Shown here in pieces: positions 62,329 through 64,000 of a stretch of DNA of 64,000 bases. Each line of letters begins with the position of its first letter. The first letter of the stretch is position 1. The position numbers were made by a program, and so were the translations under genes. The notes below the pieces were generated by a model. The model ran no database searches, was not told the origin of the DNA, and saw only the letters and a list, made by a program, of their open reading frames with translations. This stretch comes from Volvox africanus (lineage: Eukaryota; Chlorophyta; Chlorophyceae; Chlamydomonadales; Volvocaceae). The stretch spans positions 310,001 to 374,000 of the forward strand of contig BSDZ01000120.1 of NCBI GenBank assembly GCA_030268105.1, given 5' to 3'.

Positions 62329-64000
62329 CTACAAGCAAGGCGTACAGGCGGCGTTGGCTACCAAAACATATCACAGCATAAAATGCACATAGACAGGGCA
62401 TCACAAGTACAAACTTTGCAATGGTAATTCTAAACATCCACGTCACAATGAAGTCACTTCTCATCGCTACTTAAACAAGGAAGAGCCAAGCTTTGAGCCA
62501 AGCTGCCGCTGCCTTCATCGATGCCATCTAGCAGCTCCAACACGATGTTGCCTTCCAGTGGCTCCGTTCGAGGCATGACACACTGAAAATGTTCCTGACT
62601 TTCAGGAAATAGTGTTTCTGGGATGCAAAGAGTTTCATGTCATTCCATCATAAGCAGAAGGCGGCTCCATTCGTTACTGAAGCAATTAATATTCCTTTAT
62701 AAATATATTATTAGCTGTTGATGCTGCAGAAATTGTACGTATGCTGCCTGTCCAACAGAACTGCTACCGTATGACATGGACGACCTGACGACTGTGTACA
62801 ACGTCGACCAAAGAAGTACACCCCGTGAGCATGCATATTTGTGCATATGCATGAAAGGAAAGTGTAAGATATGTGTATGCCCTATACACCTTGTTTAAAA
62901 TGTTTATGTCATTCGCCAATAGTCCATGCCAACTGCCAAAATCGTGATTTCACTCATGATATGAAGAAGTCCAGCTGTTGGGCCAGGCTTAGCCCTTAAG
63001 GTTCTGATTTCAGTACGGAAGTCGTAACTTGACCACCTTGGTTCTCCTATAGATTCAAACGATTTGCAGTTCGTAAAGAAGAAGGCTATTAGACTACTCT
63101 AACTTACTTCCTTTATTTGAATGGTCGTCCATCTGTTTGTGTGTCATTCAAAGCAATAAATAAACATTGTGTCAACTCTGTCATCCCGTATAGCATGCAC
63201 TGAATGAAGCTGCATGCATGCAAGTAAATACAGCAGATAAATGCCAGGGAACTATTGACTTTTGGAAGCCAGCATAATTGTTTCTTACCACAAAAGCGTG
63301 CACATATCTTTGATACTTCCTAGCAGCATATGTATTATGATTTTGAACGAAGGGCAGCAACCAAACATAATGAATCCTGTCCCCAAATCAATTACATCAA
63401 TCCACACATTCATTATTTAGCAGCAGACAGGGAAGCACATACATGTACTGGTACTCCCTATTCCTAGCACACTCCAGCGGCATGTGTCTGCATGATCTTA
63501 ACCTTGAACGCCACATATGAATACGTATGCATGCAAGGAAACCCCAGCAAAAATGCGGGAAAGTAAAGGGTCTGCAGTCAGATAGAACAAGAAAACATCA
63601 CCAAGGCGCGGGTAACATGGCGCAAGATCTGCCATACACATGATGTATACCCTTTTCCATCAACCACCAAATGAAGCTAATGACAATATAGTCACAATCC
63701 CCTGGAGTTAAGCCTTCCAAGGTAAACAACATGCAACTGTACACTTGTGTAAACCCCGCCCCTTCTTCCTGGGGCTTAAGGAATAATAGAAAGCAAGTCC
63801 GCACCCTACCATGCTAACTAATTGGTTCCCCATACACTGTTCATGAGGCTTGATTGATCACAAAATCAAATGTACCATGCCTCTCACTTTTTTACAAGCA
63901 ATGTCCAGCATCAATAAACCCCAGCCCCCATATTAGGTACAACATGCACAGGCTACATACAAGAGTTCACAACTACATTTTAATTGTGCTTGTGCACATG
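62329..64000. other. No gene recognised; probable intron or intergenic host DNA
   Basis: AT-rich, unique-looking sequence with only short frames. No LTR, SINE or repeat was recognised. If the 62032-62328 exon is real, part of this is its upstream intron on the minus strand. Confidence 0.4.

Noticed and set aside
63598..63804. A 68-codon minus-strand frame near the window end
   Set aside because: No homology recognised and no supporting splice or codon signal; kept as unassigned sequence.

Overview
This is eukaryotic nuclear DNA made almost entirely of LTR retrotransposons, nested several layers deep. Every Ty3/gypsy element whose pol 3' end is present carries a C-terminal chromodomain (chromovirus type). 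There is one intact Ty1/copia element, one tRNA-type SINE, and spliceosomal-looking GT-AG introns. Nothing identifies the species. An algal or other protist/plant-lineage host with a repeat-rich genome is a reasonable guess, not a demonstrated fact.

I define families by their LTRs: A (about 815 bp, TGTTGTATGCGG...GGATACAACA), B (about 824 bp, TGTTGTGCTACGG...GGTACAACA in the sense direction), C (354 bp, TGTAGGAAAC...GACTGCTACA), D (308 bp) and Co (copia, 162 bp).

Bases 1-32862: a family-B element on the minus strand (B2; 5' LTR 12411-12888 continued at 32490-32862) lies inside a family-D element (D1, tail at 32863-33723). B2 is itself interrupted by B1 (1-4153), by C1 (4634-11447) and, within its LTR, by A1 (12889-32484). 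A1 carries two further insertions in opposite orientation, R1 (14380-19870) and R2 (23123-29755).

Bases 33724-37285: a compositionally alien AT-rich island with a bacterial-type Hsp20 gene, an (ATATT)n microsatellite, a SINE relic and 2.5 kb without a recognisable gene. Bases 37286-49372: element A2, a mosaic interrupted by the deletion-riddled family-B copy B3 (40933-45565). Bases 49373-56532: fragment A3, interrupted by the intact copia Co1 (50303-54821). Bases 56533-60680: R3, a third copy of the R1/R2 type, 5'-truncated. Bases 60681-64000: the only stretch resembling ordinary host DNA, with a short CACTA-ended foldback element and a coiled-coil exon.

Three features of the gypsy elements stand out. 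(1) In A, B and C, gag and pol share one frame and are separated by a single UAG codon; in A a 7-bp GC stem starts 7 nt after it. This suggests readthrough expression. (2) A domain resembling phage-type DNA adenine methyltransferases lies between Gag and protease. It has an intact NPPY motif in C and a degenerate one in A and B. (3) The leaders of A and B contain a conserved two-exon reading frame with a 71-73-nt intron. The R-type elements combine family-A LTRs and pol with an unrelated gag and shared inactivating lesions, yet they moved, so they look like trans-mobilised non-autonomous recombinants.
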